Shown here one piece after another: positions 17,797-27,852 of a stretch of 64,000 bases of DNA. This DNA comes from JABDIY01 sp963751955 (lineage in GTDB: Bacteria; Actinomycetota; Acidimicrobiia; Acidimicrobiales; SZUA-35). How positions within the stretch are numbered: position 1 is the stretch's first letter; each line of letters opens with the position of its first letter. The notes under the pieces are model-generated. The model worked only from the letters and a program-made list of their open reading frames with translations. It made no database searches and was not told where the DNA came from. The stretch covers positions 62,001-126,000 of the forward strand of contig CAVVWM010000003.1 in the NCBI GenBank assembly GCA_963751955.1, written 5' to 3'. A program made the position numbers and the translations under genes.

Positions 17797-19259
17797 GTGA
17801 TCGAAACGCCCGTCTTCATCAATTGTCGTGATCGACTGGAGCCCTTGCAGCAGCTGGTGGGGTGGCTCGAGGACATGGGGATGCAGCGGATCCATCTCGT
17901 CGACAACGACTCGACCTTCGAACCGCTCCTCGAGTTCTACAACCAGTCCAGTCACGACGTGATTCGTCTCGAGTCAAACCTCGGACCTCAGGCGTTGTTC
18001 CGCGACGACCGCTTCGCCGAAACCGTGGCCTCTCAGAAGTTCATCTACACCGACTGTGACATCCTGCCCACGGGCGCCCCTAGCGATGCTCTGGAGCTGT
18101 TCGATACTCTGTTGCATCGCTATCCGGTTGTCGACAAGGTCGGTTTCGGGTTACGAATCGATGACCTGCCGAACGCGTACCCACATGCAGATTTGGTTCG
18201 AGAATGGGAAGGGCGGTTCTGGCTCGATGAAATCGAACCAAACCTCTTTTCGCTCCGATCGCGACCACGTTTGCGCTCTACCGACCCGGCCGCAACTTCC
18301 TCGATGTCGGCAAACCTGCGTTGCGTACCGGTGGTGCCTATGTCGCGCGGCACCACACCTGGTACGCCGCCGAGTCCGACCTCGGGGACGATGAACTGCA
18401 TTACCGGAACGGCCTGTCCAACTCGTTCGAGACCGTTTGGTCAAGCCCCGCTGTTCCTGAGCGGTTGCGGGAGCAGCTGCGCCATCCGCCCTCTGACGGA
18501 CTCGGAGCACAACACTTCCTCGCCTCCGGATGGTTCGGCGAAGGACCGACGGTCGACGAAATCGAATTCACTCCCTGGGGTGAGCCCGGTTGGAATTCCT
18601 GGAACGACATGAGCCCAGAGTGCGAGATCGCAGACTTCTTCGCGGCTGCGGCTCGGCTCCTCCGCCCGGAACGGATACTCGAATCAGGCGTCGGACAGGG
18701 CTTCACCACTCGGCGGATCCTCCAGCACCTCCAGAGCGACCAGTACTACAAGGCGTTCGAATCCGACCCGCTTTGGCGCACGATGCTCAGCGGAAGACCT
18801 GAGTTTCACGTCCAGAATGCCGAGGTTGCCATCGACGCTTCTCCCTCCGATGACGACTACCGGTGGTGTGACCTTGCAATTCTCGACTCTGACGTCAGTG
18901 TTCGGTACACAGAGATTGAACGCTGGTGGCAACTCGCCCGGCCCGACTCCGCTGTATTCATTCACGACGCCGGCAACGGGCACGCTGCCGAAACTGTCCA
19001 CGCCAAGGTCGCGCACACAATCAAATCGCTCCGGATCCCAGGCAGATTCCTTCACAACCCGCGCGGTGGCTTTGTGGGTTGGAAAGGGCAACGTACCGGC
19101 GCGGAAGCAGAACTCGCTGAACAGGTACGGGAGCAGGCAGAACGGGCGGACCAGGCAGAAGAGTTGATCGATGCGATCCGGTCCAGCCTCAGCTACCGGG
19201 CCTCGGAGCCCTTGCGCGCATTTGAGCGCTGGCGACGTTCGCTCAAACCGAGCTCGTAG
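17797..19259 (+). CDS. two-domain protein: GT-A-like glycosyltransferase plus methyltransferase-like domain, frameshifted
   Basis: The N-terminal domain begins MIETPVFINCRDRLEPLQQLV, with HLVDNDSTFEPLLEFY and YTDCDILP (a D-x-D-like site), a GT-A family seen in glycan loci. At TTTTC 18247-18251 one base is missing. The other frame continues APIATTFALYRPGRNFL, ALRTGGAYVARHHTWY and then a second domain with ILESGVGQGFTTRRIL (SAM-type motif I), LAILDSD and VFIHDAGNGH, ending in a coiled coil and a SLSYRASEPLRAFERWRR tail. The rejoined product is about 487 aa. The stop lies one base from the convergent gene's stop. Functions of both domains are inferred from motifs only. Confidence 0.72.
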
Positions 19260-19260
19260 G

Positions 19261-20157
19261 TCAGTAGCGCACCGACCCATAAGAGCCATCGACGAACTCG
19301 GCGACGGCAGCGCTGCCCTCGATGGGGTCAGGCAGGTCTCCTGAGCGAAGCCGCATTCTGTAATCGGCGACAGCCTGTCGCTGCGGGGATGTCCCGTACT
19401 GCATTATGTGCTCGGCGGTCTCCCCTGCAATGTCGCCGCGCTGATATCGCGTGGCAATCATGAGGCGAGCGAGGGCTCCGTGGTATTCCTCGATCGGTGA
19501 GGCGTCCACGTTTCCGCTCCGATTGAAGCTCTTGTCATGAAACACTCCGGCTTCGGGAACATGGATGATTCGGTATCCGGCCATTCGCATACGCCACGAG
19601 ATATCCACGTCGTCGCAATACAAGGGGAAGAACGTCTCGTCGTATCCCCCGACGGAGACGAAGGCGGAACGCCTGTAGAGAACGCAGAACCCGCTCGCCC
19701 AACTCGTATGGCCCGTTCGAGGGTCGTAGTCCTTCGGGTGTTCGAGGGGAAGCTGTCGTCCCTCAGCCGCGGCGACGGTCGGGTCGGCGGAAGCACTGAC
19801 CAGGATCCGGAGAACGTTCGGCTGCGCATACGTATCGGGATTGATCACGAAGATGAAGTCAGAATCGTGTAGCGCTGACAGCCGGTTGTGGGCACGCGCC
19901 GTCATGAGGTTGTCGTTGAAAAAGTGGTACTCGATCTCGACACCGGCCGCCGACCGGACAAACTCGGTCAGGTCCTGAAGCGCTGCTTCGCTCAATAGCG
20001 GGTTTGGGGAGCAGTCTCCGAACAAGAGTCGCACGCCGGTGATCTCGCCGGACTCCGAGACTCGTCGGATGCAGGTTGCCAGCGATCTGGCCATGCGCCA
20101 GATTTGGGCGAGCCCGTTCTCGTAGAAGACAACCTGGACGCTCAACGATTCGGTCAC
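19261..20157 (-). CDS. GT2 glycosyltransferase, rhamnosyltransferase-like
   Basis: About 298 aa from GTG 20157 (VTESLSVQVVFYENG). A longer frame reaches 20220, but its extra 21 residues look non-native. GT-A features: DFIFVINPDTYAQPNVL with the N-P-D metal site (about 105), WASGFCVLYRRSAFVSVGGYDETFFPLYCDDVDISWRMRMAGY, the typical ED(V)D-x-x-x-R acceptor motif of WbbL-like rhamnosyltransferases, and VFHDKSFNRSG. Fits the presence of dTDP-sugar genes at 23623-25540. It is convergent with the preceding gene and divergent from the GT gene at 20267. Confidence 0.83.
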   Translation of the reverse strand: MTESLSVQVVFYENGLAQIWRMARSLATCIRRVSESGEITGVRLLFGDCSPNPLLSEAALQDLTEFVRSAAGVEIEYHFFNDNLMTARAHNRLSALHDSDFIFVINPDTYAQPNVLRILVSASADPTVAAAEGRQLPLEHPKDYDPRTGHTSWASGFCVLYRRSAFVSVGGYDETFFPLYCDDVDISWRMRMAGYRIIHVPEAGVFHDKSFNRSGNVDASPIEEYHGALARLMIATRYQRGDIAGETAEHIMQYGTSPQRQAVADYRMRLRSGDLPDPIEGSAAVAEFVDGSYGSVRY

Positions 20158-20233
20158 AAAGCCAATTCTTGCAGCCGGTTCGCCCCACGGGAACGATGCC
20201 GGATGGTCCCACGGATGCAACAGCGGAGACAGC

Positions 20234-20259
20234 TAGTGTTTGGGCAGGCAACCCGGAGG
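20234..20259 (+). promoter_or_regulatory. -10 box TAGTGT and ribosome-binding site GGAGG deciding a TTG start
   Basis: TAGTGT at 20234-20239 would start transcription near 20246, after the longest possible start (TTG 20240). GGAGG at 20255-20259 is seven bases before TTG 20267, which I therefore prefer. Confidence 0.45.
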
Positions 20260-20266
20260 TAGGGCC

Positions 20267-22144
20267 TTGGATGGAAGCGGCTTGGACGGAGACAGCGACT
20301 CTTTTTTCGAAAAGACAACTTCGCTGCTCGATGCCCTGCGTATCGAGTCGGGGCTCTTCGTAGATCTGGGCGGTAGCGTCCAGGCGCCGGCGGCGCTCCC
20401 AGCCGGACTGGAGTACGTCTGTTTGACCGACGAACCCTCCGAGCGGGGCCACTCCACGCATTGGGTCGACTTTGGAAACCACACCCAGCTTTCCAGCGCG
20501 GTGGAACGTGTCGTCGGTGACAAGAAGGTCGCGTGCGTCGTGATCGGCGATCTGCTCGAACGAGTCGAATTCGTCGGCCCGTTCCTTGGTGCCCTGGCAG
20601 AATGTCACCGTCGCCTGGGTTTTCCACCCCTCATAGTCGGCGTAACCAATATCGGCCATGTCGATGTCCTGGGCAACCTACTGGCGGGAACCTGGGGGCT
20701 CGACCCCGTCACCCGATCCAAAGAACGGCTCACCCGCAGGTTCACCGAGCAGACTCTCACCGAATCGCTGAGGACCCACGGGTTTCGCCAGATCGCATCG
20801 CGGGACATCCAGGGATTCGCCGATCACTGCGGAAGACTCGGGGGATTTGCAGCCACCGAGCCGACGACACCGCTGGGTGCGTTCGTGCGGACGATACGGA
20901 ACATGGCCGATGAGAACGCGAACACGATGCGATTCGTCCGCGCCTACTCGCTCAGCCCAGCTCCGCCGCCGGAATCGGCGCAGTCGGGCGAGCAGCCATT
21001 CTTGTCGGTCATCGTACGTACGCAGGGAAAACGGCTTGGACTTCTCGAAGATGCGCTCACGAGCCTGGCCGCCCAAACACTCAACGACCTCGAAGTTCAG
21101 CTGGTCATACACTCCGGCGCCGATGAGGATCTCGAGTCCGTGAAGTCGGTCGTTTCCGCCTTCGATGGGGAGTTCGTTCACCGGGTGTATCTCCACCAAG
21201 TGTCCGACGGTGGCCGGTCCCGTCCTCTCAACGTGGGCCTCGACGCCGCGAAGGGCCGATACATCGCATTCCTGGACGACGACGACATGGTGCTCGGGAA
21301 CTGGGCCGCTGCGTTCGAGGCGGCCGTGAGGCAGCATCCGGGTCATACGATTCGTGCCCTTGCGGCGGACCAGAGCTTCAGCGTCGACGACACCGGTATT
21401 CCTCGGGCCGAGTCAGGGTTCCAACATGACCGCGACCGTCGTTTTGACCTGCTCACCCATTTCCACCACAACGAAACTCCGATCTGCGCATTCGCTCTGC
21501 CCGCAATCACCTTGAACATGCTCAGACTGCGCTTCGATGAACGACTCCCAGTTGTGGAGGACTGGGATCTTCTTGTCCGGACTGCGATGCTCACCGGAGT
21601 CCACGACATCGAAGAGATCACATCGGTGTATCGCCGATGGATCTCGACGAACGAGAACAGTTTCTCGATTCCTCCCACAACATGGACAACAGCTCGCGAC
21701 AACGTGATCGACTCGCTCGACTCAGGGCCGGTGCTGCTGCCCGCCGGCTCGGTGCGTCAACTTGTCGACCTGCACGAACATCGTGAGGCGACCCAACGAG
21801 AGCTCGACGCCGCACGGGACGAGATCGCCAATCTTCAATATCATCTCGACGCAGTACAACGTCAGTCAATTCCCAGGTTCGCTGCGGAAAAAGTCGCTCG
21901 GACCCGTCCTTCGGCGTGTGCGGCGCTGATGAGCTCTCAGCCGCCCGACTACGTTTCGGCGCTCGCTGAGATCGAACGACTGCAGCTGGAACTCCATAGT
22001 GCCCTTGACCAGCTCGATGAGCTGCGTTCGGTGGGCGCCGAACTTGCCGCACTGAAATCGTCCCGCAGCTACCGCCTACTCGTTCGACTGCAAACCCTTC
22101 GATCCGAACTGAGAGGTTTGCCGAATCGCTTCGGAGTGTCATGA
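20267..22144 (+). CDS. GT2 glycosyltransferase with N-terminal degenerate methyltransferase-like domain and C-terminal coiled coil
   Basis: 625 aa. Residues about 20-230 resemble a class I methyltransferase fold (LFVDLGGSV at motif I, CVVIGDLLERV at motif II/III), but the glycine-rich loop is weak, so activity is doubtful. From about 245 a GT-A domain follows: FLSVIVRTQGKRLGLLEDAL, SDGGRSRPLNVGLDAAKGRYIAFLDDDDMV (DDDD metal site) and PVVEDWDLLVR. The last 110 residues are coiled coil, ending SSRSYRLLVRLQTLR. The next gene starts on the ATGA overlap and is another GT2, so the pair likely acts in sequence on the same chain. Confidence 0.83.
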   Translation: MDGSGLDGDSDSFFEKTTSLLDALRIESGLFVDLGGSVQAPAALPAGLEYVCLTDEPSERGHSTHWVDFGNHTQLSSAVERVVGDKKVACVVIGDLLERVEFVGPFLGALAECHRRLGFPPLIVGVTNIGHVDVLGNLLAGTWGLDPVTRSKERLTRRFTEQTLTESLRTHGFRQIASRDIQGFADHCGRLGGFAATEPTTPLGAFVRTIRNMADENANTMRFVRAYSLSPAPPPESAQSGEQPFLSVIVRTQGKRLGLLEDALTSLAAQTLNDLEVQLVIHSGADEDLESVKSVVSAFDGEFVHRVYLHQVSDGGRSRPLNVGLDAAKGRYIAFLDDDDMVLGNWAAAFEAAVRQHPGHTIRALAADQSFSVDDTGIPRAESGFQHDRDRRFDLLTHFHHNETPICAFALPAITLNMLRLRFDERLPVVEDWDLLVRTAMLTGVHDIEEITSVYRRWISTNENSFSIPPTTWTTARDNVIDSLDSGPVLLPAGSVRQLVDLHEHREATQRELDAARDEIANLQYHLDAVQRQSIPRFAAEKVARTRPSACAALMSSQPPDYVSALAEIERLQLELHSALDQLDELRSVGAELAALKSSRSYRLLVRLQTLRSELRGLPNRFGVS

Positions 22145-23580
22145 TCCTTTTCGCCACCTCCGCAGGTGATGGGCCTCTGAATCGTAGCTTGGAGCGCCAA
22201 ACGAGTTCCGAATGGCAGACGCTCACCCTGGTTGGGGAGGACCAGACAGACAGCCTGACCCATATCACAGCATCGGGTGCATCGCACGTGGCGTTCCTGG
22301 ACGATCGCGACGTGTGCTCGTCCGATGCAGTCAGGGCTGTTCTAGACACGGCGAGCGCAGACCCATTGATCGACGTGATCTACTGCGACGAGGACACCAT
22401 CGAAGACGGCGTTCGCACCGCTCCATTTCTCAAGCCGGGATGGTCACCCGAACGCTTCAGAGCCCAGAACTATCTCGGTCGGTCGGTGTGGTACTCGGTC
22501 CGGTTCATCGAGGACGTAGCCGGGGGCATCGCCAACCTTGCCGCATCGATCCCCGATGCGCGGCGCATCGCCCACATTCCCCGAACGCTCGTACACCTCG
22601 GTGCTCCTCAGGAATTTGCGATCTGCCCAGAACCACCCTGCCACACGAGCGCCTCGATCTCGGTGGTAATCCCGACGGGTGGCGTTGAAGGCTGGGTCGA
22701 CGAAACGGAGGTCGTCCACGTCAACCACGCGATCAGGTCGCTCATGCAGCAGTCAACAGCCCTGGACCTGGAAATCGTGGTTGTGCTCGACCGGACAACC
22801 GATTCCGAGGTGCTGGGAGATCTGGTCGAGCTTCCGAATCTGTCAGTTGTTCAGGACTCCGAGCAGTTCAACTTCTCCCGAGCCTGCAACATGGGAGCGC
22901 GTCAGAGCAGCGGACAGGTGTTGCTTTTCTTGAACGATGACACCGAATGTGTCGACGGCGCTGCCCTCCATCGTTTGGGTGAGACGGCCCTGCGGCGACA
23001 GATCGGCGCCGTGGGCCCGCATCTATTGTTTGGGGATGGACGGCTGCAGCATGCAGGCATCTGGGCACGAGCCGGCATACCAGGGCATCGCTACCCGGGA
23101 CTGAGTGCAGACTTCACCGGCCTGAATAACTCGCTCCTTGTTCCGCAGAACTCGGTTGCCGTCACCGGGGCATGTCTTGCGGTGGAGGCCAACCGTTTTT
23201 GGTCGGTCGGAGGTTTCGACGAAAACTTCCCGTTGAACTTCAATGATGTCGATCTGTGTCTACGGCTTCTCCGCTCGGGCTATCGGACGGTCGTCGAGCC
23301 GATTCGAGCTTTCAGGCACTTCGAATCGGCGACACGCGAACCGGCTGCCACTTCGGAGGAGTATGCGCTGCTCCGAGATCTTTGGGAGCCGGAACTCTCC
23401 GAAGATTTCTGGGATCATCCGCGCCACAAATCCCCAGCGCCGAACGAGTACCCACCACCCACCCCTGCCTACATCGAGGCCATCGAGCCGCTTGCCCGGA
23501 CAACACTGCGCCCCCGAGTTTGGGACACCGCCCGTGGAAAGCCGGTCAACTGGCCTCACCGTGACGCCGAATCGGGCTGA
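22141..23580 (+). CDS. tandem GT2 glycosyltransferase
   Basis: 479 aa, start overlapping the previous stop. The first about 165 residues form a partial GT-A-like domain (HVAFLDDRDVCS, IDVIYCDEDTI, FLKPGWSPERFRAQNYLG). The second is a full GT2: SISVVIPTGG, FNFSRACNMGARQSSGQVLLFLNDDTE (NDD metal site, about 265), VAVTGACLAVEANRFWSVGGFDENFPLNFNDVDLCLRL and RHFESATR. This two-part layout is known for large O-antigen or rhamnan GTs. It acts cytosolically on lipid-linked glycan. Confidence 0.85.
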   Translation: MILFATSAGDGPLNRSLERQTSSEWQTLTLVGEDQTDSLTHITASGASHVAFLDDRDVCSSDAVRAVLDTASADPLIDVIYCDEDTIEDGVRTAPFLKPGWSPERFRAQNYLGRSVWYSVRFIEDVAGGIANLAASIPDARRIAHIPRTLVHLGAPQEFAICPEPPCHTSASISVVIPTGGVEGWVDETEVVHVNHAIRSLMQQSTALDLEIVVVLDRTTDSEVLGDLVELPNLSVVQDSEQFNFSRACNMGARQSSGQVLLFLNDDTECVDGAALHRLGETALRRQIGAVGPHLLFGDGRLQHAGIWARAGIPGHRYPGLSADFTGLNNSLLVPQNSVAVTGACLAVEANRFWSVGGFDENFPLNFNDVDLCLRLLRSGYRTVVEPIRAFRHFESATREPAATSEEYALLRDLWEPELSEDFWDHPRHKSPAPNEYPPPTPAYIEAIEPLARTTLRPRVWDTARGKPVNWPHRDAESG

Positions 23581-23611
23581 GCATTCCCGCGTGCCCCAAC
23601 TCTTTCTGCAA

Positions 23612-23617
23612 TAGTCT
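23612..23617 (+). promoter_or_regulatory. -10 box TAGTCT, leaderless rfbB
   Basis: TAGTCT, five bases, ATG 23623. The overlapping AATAGT at 23610-23615 is an alternative register. Confidence 0.4.
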
Positions 23618-23622
23618 GCGAG

Positions 23623-24660
23623 ATGCGGATTCTTGTTACCGGCGGCCTGGGATTCATCGGGTCCACGGTCGTTCGTCAAGCGGCTGCAGCCAAGCACTCG
23701 ATCCTCAACGTCGACCTCCAGACCTATGCAGGCGATCCACGAACCGTGGCACCAGTTGCGAAGACGGGGGCATATCAACATCGACGGATCGACATCTGCG
23801 ACAACACTGAGATTCGCCGCGCCTTTGCCGACTTCGCCCCCGACCGGGTGATGCACCTCGCGGCCGAAAGCCACGTGGACCGCAGCATCGACGGTCCGGC
23901 CGCCTTCGCACGCACCAATGTGGTGGGCACCACTGTGATGCTGCAGGAAGCACAGACCTGGCTGGCCGACAACCCGAACAGCGACTTTCGGTTTCTTCAC
24001 ATAAGCACCGACGAGGTATTTGGCTCTCTCAGACCTGGCGACCAACCCTTCACCGAGGCCACACCCTATGACCCCCGTTCGCCATACTCAGCTAGCAAGG
24101 CGGCGTCAGACCATTTCGCTCGGTCCTGGTTTCACACCTACGGACTCCCGGTAGTAGTCACCAACTGCTCCAACAACTACGGGCCGTATCAGTTTCCCGA
24201 GAAACTGATCCCGTTGATGATCATTAAAGCGCTCCGCAATGAGCCGCTTCCGGTTTACGGCGCCGGCGACAACATTCGCGACTGGATCCACGTGGAAGAT
24301 CACGCTTCGGGTCTGCTGCGGGCAGCAGACGTTGGAACTCCGGGCAGTACCTACCTTTTCGGCGGCGCTGCCGAGCGCACCAACCTCGAGGTTGTCCACG
24401 CAATCTGTGATCTTGTCGATGAGCTGGCCGATTCCAGAACCGACCGGCGGGAACTGATTACCTTCGTGACCGATCGTCCCGGACATGATCACCGGTATGC
24501 CATCGACTTCGACCGCACTACGGAATCGTTGGGCTGGACGCCAAAACGAACCTTCGAACGGGGACTACGTGACACCGTCGAGTGGTACCTCAACAACCCG
24601 GACTACTGGGAACCGATCCTGGCGGATCGATATGCCGGTACCCGGCTGGGGACAACATGA
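23623..24660 (+). CDS. rfbB: dTDP-glucose 4,6-dehydratase
   Basis: 345 aa, normal length for RmlB/RfbB. It converts dTDP-glucose to dTDP-4-keto-6-deoxyglucose, the entry to dTDP-rhamnose and other deoxysugars. It has an NAD-binding GGLGFIGS at 7-14, HLAAESHVDRSIDGP, the catalytic STDEVFGSL near 128-136 and Y-S-A-S-K near 154-158, plus FPEKLIPLMI and YGAGDNIRDWIHVEDHA. Followed after 13 bases by rfbA. rfbC and rfbD are not in the window, so the final sugar is open. Confidence 0.96.
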   Translation: MRILVTGGLGFIGSTVVRQAAAAKHSILNVDLQTYAGDPRTVAPVAKTGAYQHRRIDICDNTEIRRAFADFAPDRVMHLAAESHVDRSIDGPAAFARTNVVGTTVMLQEAQTWLADNPNSDFRFLHISTDEVFGSLRPGDQPFTEATPYDPRSPYSASKAASDHFARSWFHTYGLPVVVTNCSNNYGPYQFPEKLIPLMIIKALRNEPLPVYGAGDNIRDWIHVEDHASGLLRAADVGTPGSTYLFGGAAERTNLEVVHAICDLVDELADSRTDRRELITFVTDRPGHDHRYAIDFDRTTESLGWTPKRTFERGLRDTVEWYLNNPDYWEPILADRYAGTRLGTT

Positions 24661-24673
24661 AGGGCTGGAATAG

Positions 24674-25540
24674 ATGAAAGGCATCGTTCTCGCCGGTGGA
24701 ACCGGAACTCGTCTCCACCCCCTCACACTCGCAGCGTCCAAGCAGCTGTTACCTGTCTATGACAAACCGATGATCTACTACCCGATCAGCACCCTGATGT
24801 TGGCGGGTATCCGAGAGCAGCTGATCATCACAACGCCTGAGGATGCCGAATCCTTCCGTCGACTCCTGGGCGACGGATCACAGTTCGGGATCTCCCTGTC
24901 CTACGCTGTCCAACCCAGCCCCGACGGACTGGCCCAGGCATTCCTCATCGGCGAAGCTTTTGTAGCCGAAGGAGGTTGTGCTTTGGCCCTCGGCGACAAC
25001 CTTTTCTACGGCGAGGGCATGTCGAAGCAGCTGGCTACTGCTGCCCGAATCGAACGCGGCGCCAACGTCTTCGCCCAGCAGGTACGAGATCCAGAACGGT
25101 ACGGCGTTGTGGCTTTCAACCACCACGGACTGGCGACCAGCATCGAAGAGAAGCCAAAGGAACCGAAATCGCATTGGGCTGTCACAGGCTTGTATTTCTA
25201 CGACGACCAGATCGTAGAGATCGCGAAAGCAGTGGAGCCCTCCGACCGCGGCGAACTGGAAATCACATCAGTCAACCAGACCTACTTGGAACAGGGTGAG
25301 CTGAACGTTACACAGCTCAGTCGGGGCGTCGCGTGGCTCGACACCGGCACGTTCGACTCACTGGTTGAGGCCGGTGAGTTCGTGAGAGTCATCGAAAAGC
25401 GTCAGGCGAAGAAGATCGCCTGCCTAGAGGAGATCAGTTGGCAAAAGGGCTGGATGTCCGATGAGGAGCTTGAGCATGCTGCCCATTCGCTTATGAAAAG
25501 CGGCTACGGCGAGTACCTGCTCTCGCTACTTGACCGCTAG
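24674..25540 (+). CDS. rfbA: glucose-1-phosphate thymidylyltransferase
   Basis: 288 aa, full length. It makes dTDP-glucose from dTTP and glucose-1-phosphate. N-terminal GGTGTRLHPLT...SKQLLPVYDKPMIYYP is the nucleotidyltransferase signature; it also has ALGDNLFYGEGM (catalytic Asp region), RYGVVAFN, EEKPKEPKSHWAVTGLYFYD and WLDTGTFDSL. Operon with rfbB. It converges with the tandem glycosyltransferase gene; the 14-base gap contains part of a small GAACC/GGTTC hairpin. Confidence 0.96.
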   Translation: MKGIVLAGGTGTRLHPLTLAASKQLLPVYDKPMIYYPISTLMLAGIREQLIITTPEDAESFRRLLGDGSQFGISLSYAVQPSPDGLAQAFLIGEAFVAEGGCALALGDNLFYGEGMSKQLATAARIERGANVFAQQVRDPERYGVVAFNHHGLATSIEEKPKEPKSHWAVTGLYFYDDQIVEIAKAVEPSDRGELEITSVNQTYLEQGELNVTQLSRGVAWLDTGTFDSLVEAGEFVRVIEKRQAKKIACLEEISWQKGWMSDEELEHAAHSLMKSGYGEYLLSLLDR

Positions 25541-25554
25541 CGAACCGAACGGTT

Positions 25555-27852
25555 CTACAGCTCTAGGCTGGCACATAGAGTCTCGGCTGCGGCCGAATAG
25601 GTCGTCTCCTCGGCATACCGGCGCATCGCGTCAGCCATTCGAAGTGTGGGGGATGGATCCGACATGAGTTCGGAGATCCTCCTGGCAAGACCCTCGGCTG
25701 CGATATCAGCACGCACCCTCAAGACCACATCGTCGGGAAGTTCTGTGACGACACCCAATCTCGTGGTGATTGTTGGAGTCTCCGACGCAATCAGTTCGGC
25801 CAGCGCTCCAGAAGACTCACCGTTGGAGAACCGGCGCAACTGCACCGCGACCCGTACCGACCGCATGTGGCGAGCGAACTCTGCTTGATCGACCGAACCA
25901 GCGAACTCCACGTCGACGCCTAGCGCTTGGGCGCTGTCTTCGAGTTCGTCTTTCAACCGAGGATCACACTCACCTACGAAGCGGACCGTCACAGCTGGGC
26001 TGGTGACCAACGAACACGCTTGGATCACCAGCTCGGGATTCTTGGCCCGGTCGACGATGCCGAAGACTCCCACGACGCATTCCTCGCGGGCAGCCGACGC
26101 TGGATTGGCAACCGGAACCGGGTGGTTGAAGATGTGCTCGACCGAGAAGCCGGTGTCGAGAGACAGCAGGCGGGCGGCGTGGTCGGAATGGCAGAATCTC
26201 CGGGTCGCGTGTCGCATGATCTCGGCTGCCATCAGGATCCCAAACCGGACAGCGGTGTCGGGGTCGATCGCAGTGGCTTCGATAACCGAGGACCGGTAGC
26301 GATCGGGATACATCATGTTCAGACGTTGCCCCACGTGGTCAGCCCCAAGGTTTGGGGCATCGATCCGGAAGAGCTCGTTGTAGAGCCCGACGTAGCGTGC
26401 TTCATGGAAGACGACTGCGCCGGGTACCCGGCGCAGCTGCTGAAGAGCCTGCACATGGAAGCGAGAGTTGCCCATCATGTAGACCACTCGATCGAAGGGT
26501 TGGCCGCCAAGATGTAGTTCCTCTAGAGCACCCAAGGGTCGAAGCTCACAGCCTGGCACCTCTTCGAACTGAACATCGCCCTCCTCCTCGTTCACTGCCG
26601 AAAACACCGTGACGTCGGCATGACGGGCCAATTCGGGCAGCAGTCTCGCCGAGTAGTACGCAATACCGGAGGGCTGGGGTGGCAGTGGTGTCACTACGGC
26701 TATGCGCGGCTTGGTGGACGGCGGCGACAATCGTCGATGACGGGCTTTCTGGAGAGCCCCCTTCAGAAGCTCTGCTGACCGATCCCACGTGAAGTCGGTC
26801 GTCTGGCTGGCAACGATTGCACGTCTGAACTCGCGATCCTCGAGACCTCGAGCCAAGGCGGCCCGAATCGACTCGGTCGATTCGGGGTCGAAGCGGGCTT
26901 CTTCATATGGCTGAACCTCTCGCAGACTCGACGAGTCGGCGCAGAGCACTGGTACGCCGCACCTCATGGCCTCTAGAGCAGGCAGTCCGAATCCCTCATA
27001 GAGCGACGGAAAAATGGTGACCAATGCGTGCTGATTCAGCCCGATCAGATGGTCGTCAGGAAGATAGCCAGGCAAAACGAGCTGATCAGACTCCAGGCCG
27101 AGTCTTTGAGCCCGCTGGCGAAGATCTTCTTCGACCCAAGGTTCGAGTCGACATGCAAGCACCAACTGGTGCAGGCCCCTCAGGTCACCGTCCAGAGCGG
27201 CGTAGGCCTCGAGGGTTCGGTCGACGTTCTTGCGCCAGTCGATCCCGGTTGGAAATAGTACATACCCCGGCCGTAATCCCTCGATCGGCGGGAAGCCCTT
27301 CCCGGGTTTGGCGGGCCTGAATCGGTCGTCGACACCGGCATAGATCACCGACTGGCGGCCCCTGGGAATGTGTAACAGTTCACTCGCATCGTCGCGGGAC
27401 GTGATCGAGATGGGGAGCACACCATCGAACAACCCATATGCCGCCACCCGATCGAAATATGCAGAGCGAAGGTCAGGTTCGGTGAGGTAGGCATCTGGGA
27501 ACTTCAACGGGATGAGGTCGTAGAGAATCGCAAGCTTGGTCCACGTTGAACCGCGCGCCCAGTGCGGTAGGACAGTTGCCAGGTCAGCCTCCAACTCGAT
27601 GATCGAGCCCGCCAGGAATGTTCCTCCTCGAAACGGATCTGGGGCGAACTGGTCGCTGCGAACGACCTTCCCGGTTTCCACGAGCGGCAGCAGCGACGCA
27701 GGCAACGGCAAATGGGGATGAATCACATAGTGGTCGATCAGGCTGGGATGGTTACGTTCAGCCGCAAGGGCCAACTGCGAGATGAGCCTGGCAATTCCTC
27801 GTTCGCCGTGATCCCGGTTCTGGCTTCCGAGCAGGTCAAAGACGACCGGCAT
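25555..27852 (-). CDS. tandem GT4 glycosyltransferase (two GT-B domains)
   Basis: 765 aa. The first GT-B unit (about 1-385) has LAILYDLIPLKFP, FPTGIDWRKNVDRTLEAY, FPSLYEGFGLPALEAMRCGVPVL. The second (about 390-765) has IAVVTPLPPQPSGIAYYSARLL, VVFHEARYVG, VGVFGIVDRAKNPELVI and SSGALAELIASETPTIT. Two complete transferases in one chain suggest consecutive additions, as in WbdA-like polymerising mannosyltransferases; that comparison is inference. Its start overlaps the stop of the small coiled-coil gene upstream. Confidence 0.88.
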   Translation of the reverse strand: MPVVFDLLGSQNRDHGERGIARLISQLALAAERNHPSLIDHYVIHPHLPLPASLLPLVETGKVVRSDQFAPDPFRGGTFLAGSIIELEADLATVLPHWARGSTWTKLAILYDLIPLKFPDAYLTEPDLRSAYFDRVAAYGLFDGVLPISITSRDDASELLHIPRGRQSVIYAGVDDRFRPAKPGKGFPPIEGLRPGYVLFPTGIDWRKNVDRTLEAYAALDGDLRGLHQLVLACRLEPWVEEDLRQRAQRLGLESDQLVLPGYLPDDHLIGLNQHALVTIFPSLYEGFGLPALEAMRCGVPVLCADSSSLREVQPYEEARFDPESTESIRAALARGLEDREFRRAIVASQTTDFTWDRSAELLKGALQKARHRRLSPPSTKPRIAVVTPLPPQPSGIAYYSARLLPELARHADVTVFSAVNEEEGDVQFEEVPGCELRPLGALEELHLGGQPFDRVVYMMGNSRFHVQALQQLRRVPGAVVFHEARYVGLYNELFRIDAPNLGADHVGQRLNMMYPDRYRSSVIEATAIDPDTAVRFGILMAAEIMRHATRRFCHSDHAARLLSLDTGFSVEHIFNHPVPVANPASAAREECVVGVFGIVDRAKNPELVIQACSLVTSPAVTVRFVGECDPRLKDELEDSAQALGVDVEFAGSVDQAEFARHMRSVRVAVQLRRFSNGESSGALAELIASETPTITTRLGVVTELPDDVVLRVRADIAAEGLARRISELMSDPSPTLRMADAMRRYAEETTYSAAAETLCASLEL

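Noticed and set aside
17073..17955. Two overlapping minus-strand ORFs as separate genes
   Set aside because: Each holds only half of a sulfotransferase; together they make one gene with a one-base loss. The portion of the longer ORF right of 17765 is antisense to the next gene.
25542..25555. GAACC/GGTTC hairpin between rfbA and the tandem GT4 as a terminator
   Set aside because: Stem of only five base pairs, no T-run, and it includes the last base of the converging gene.
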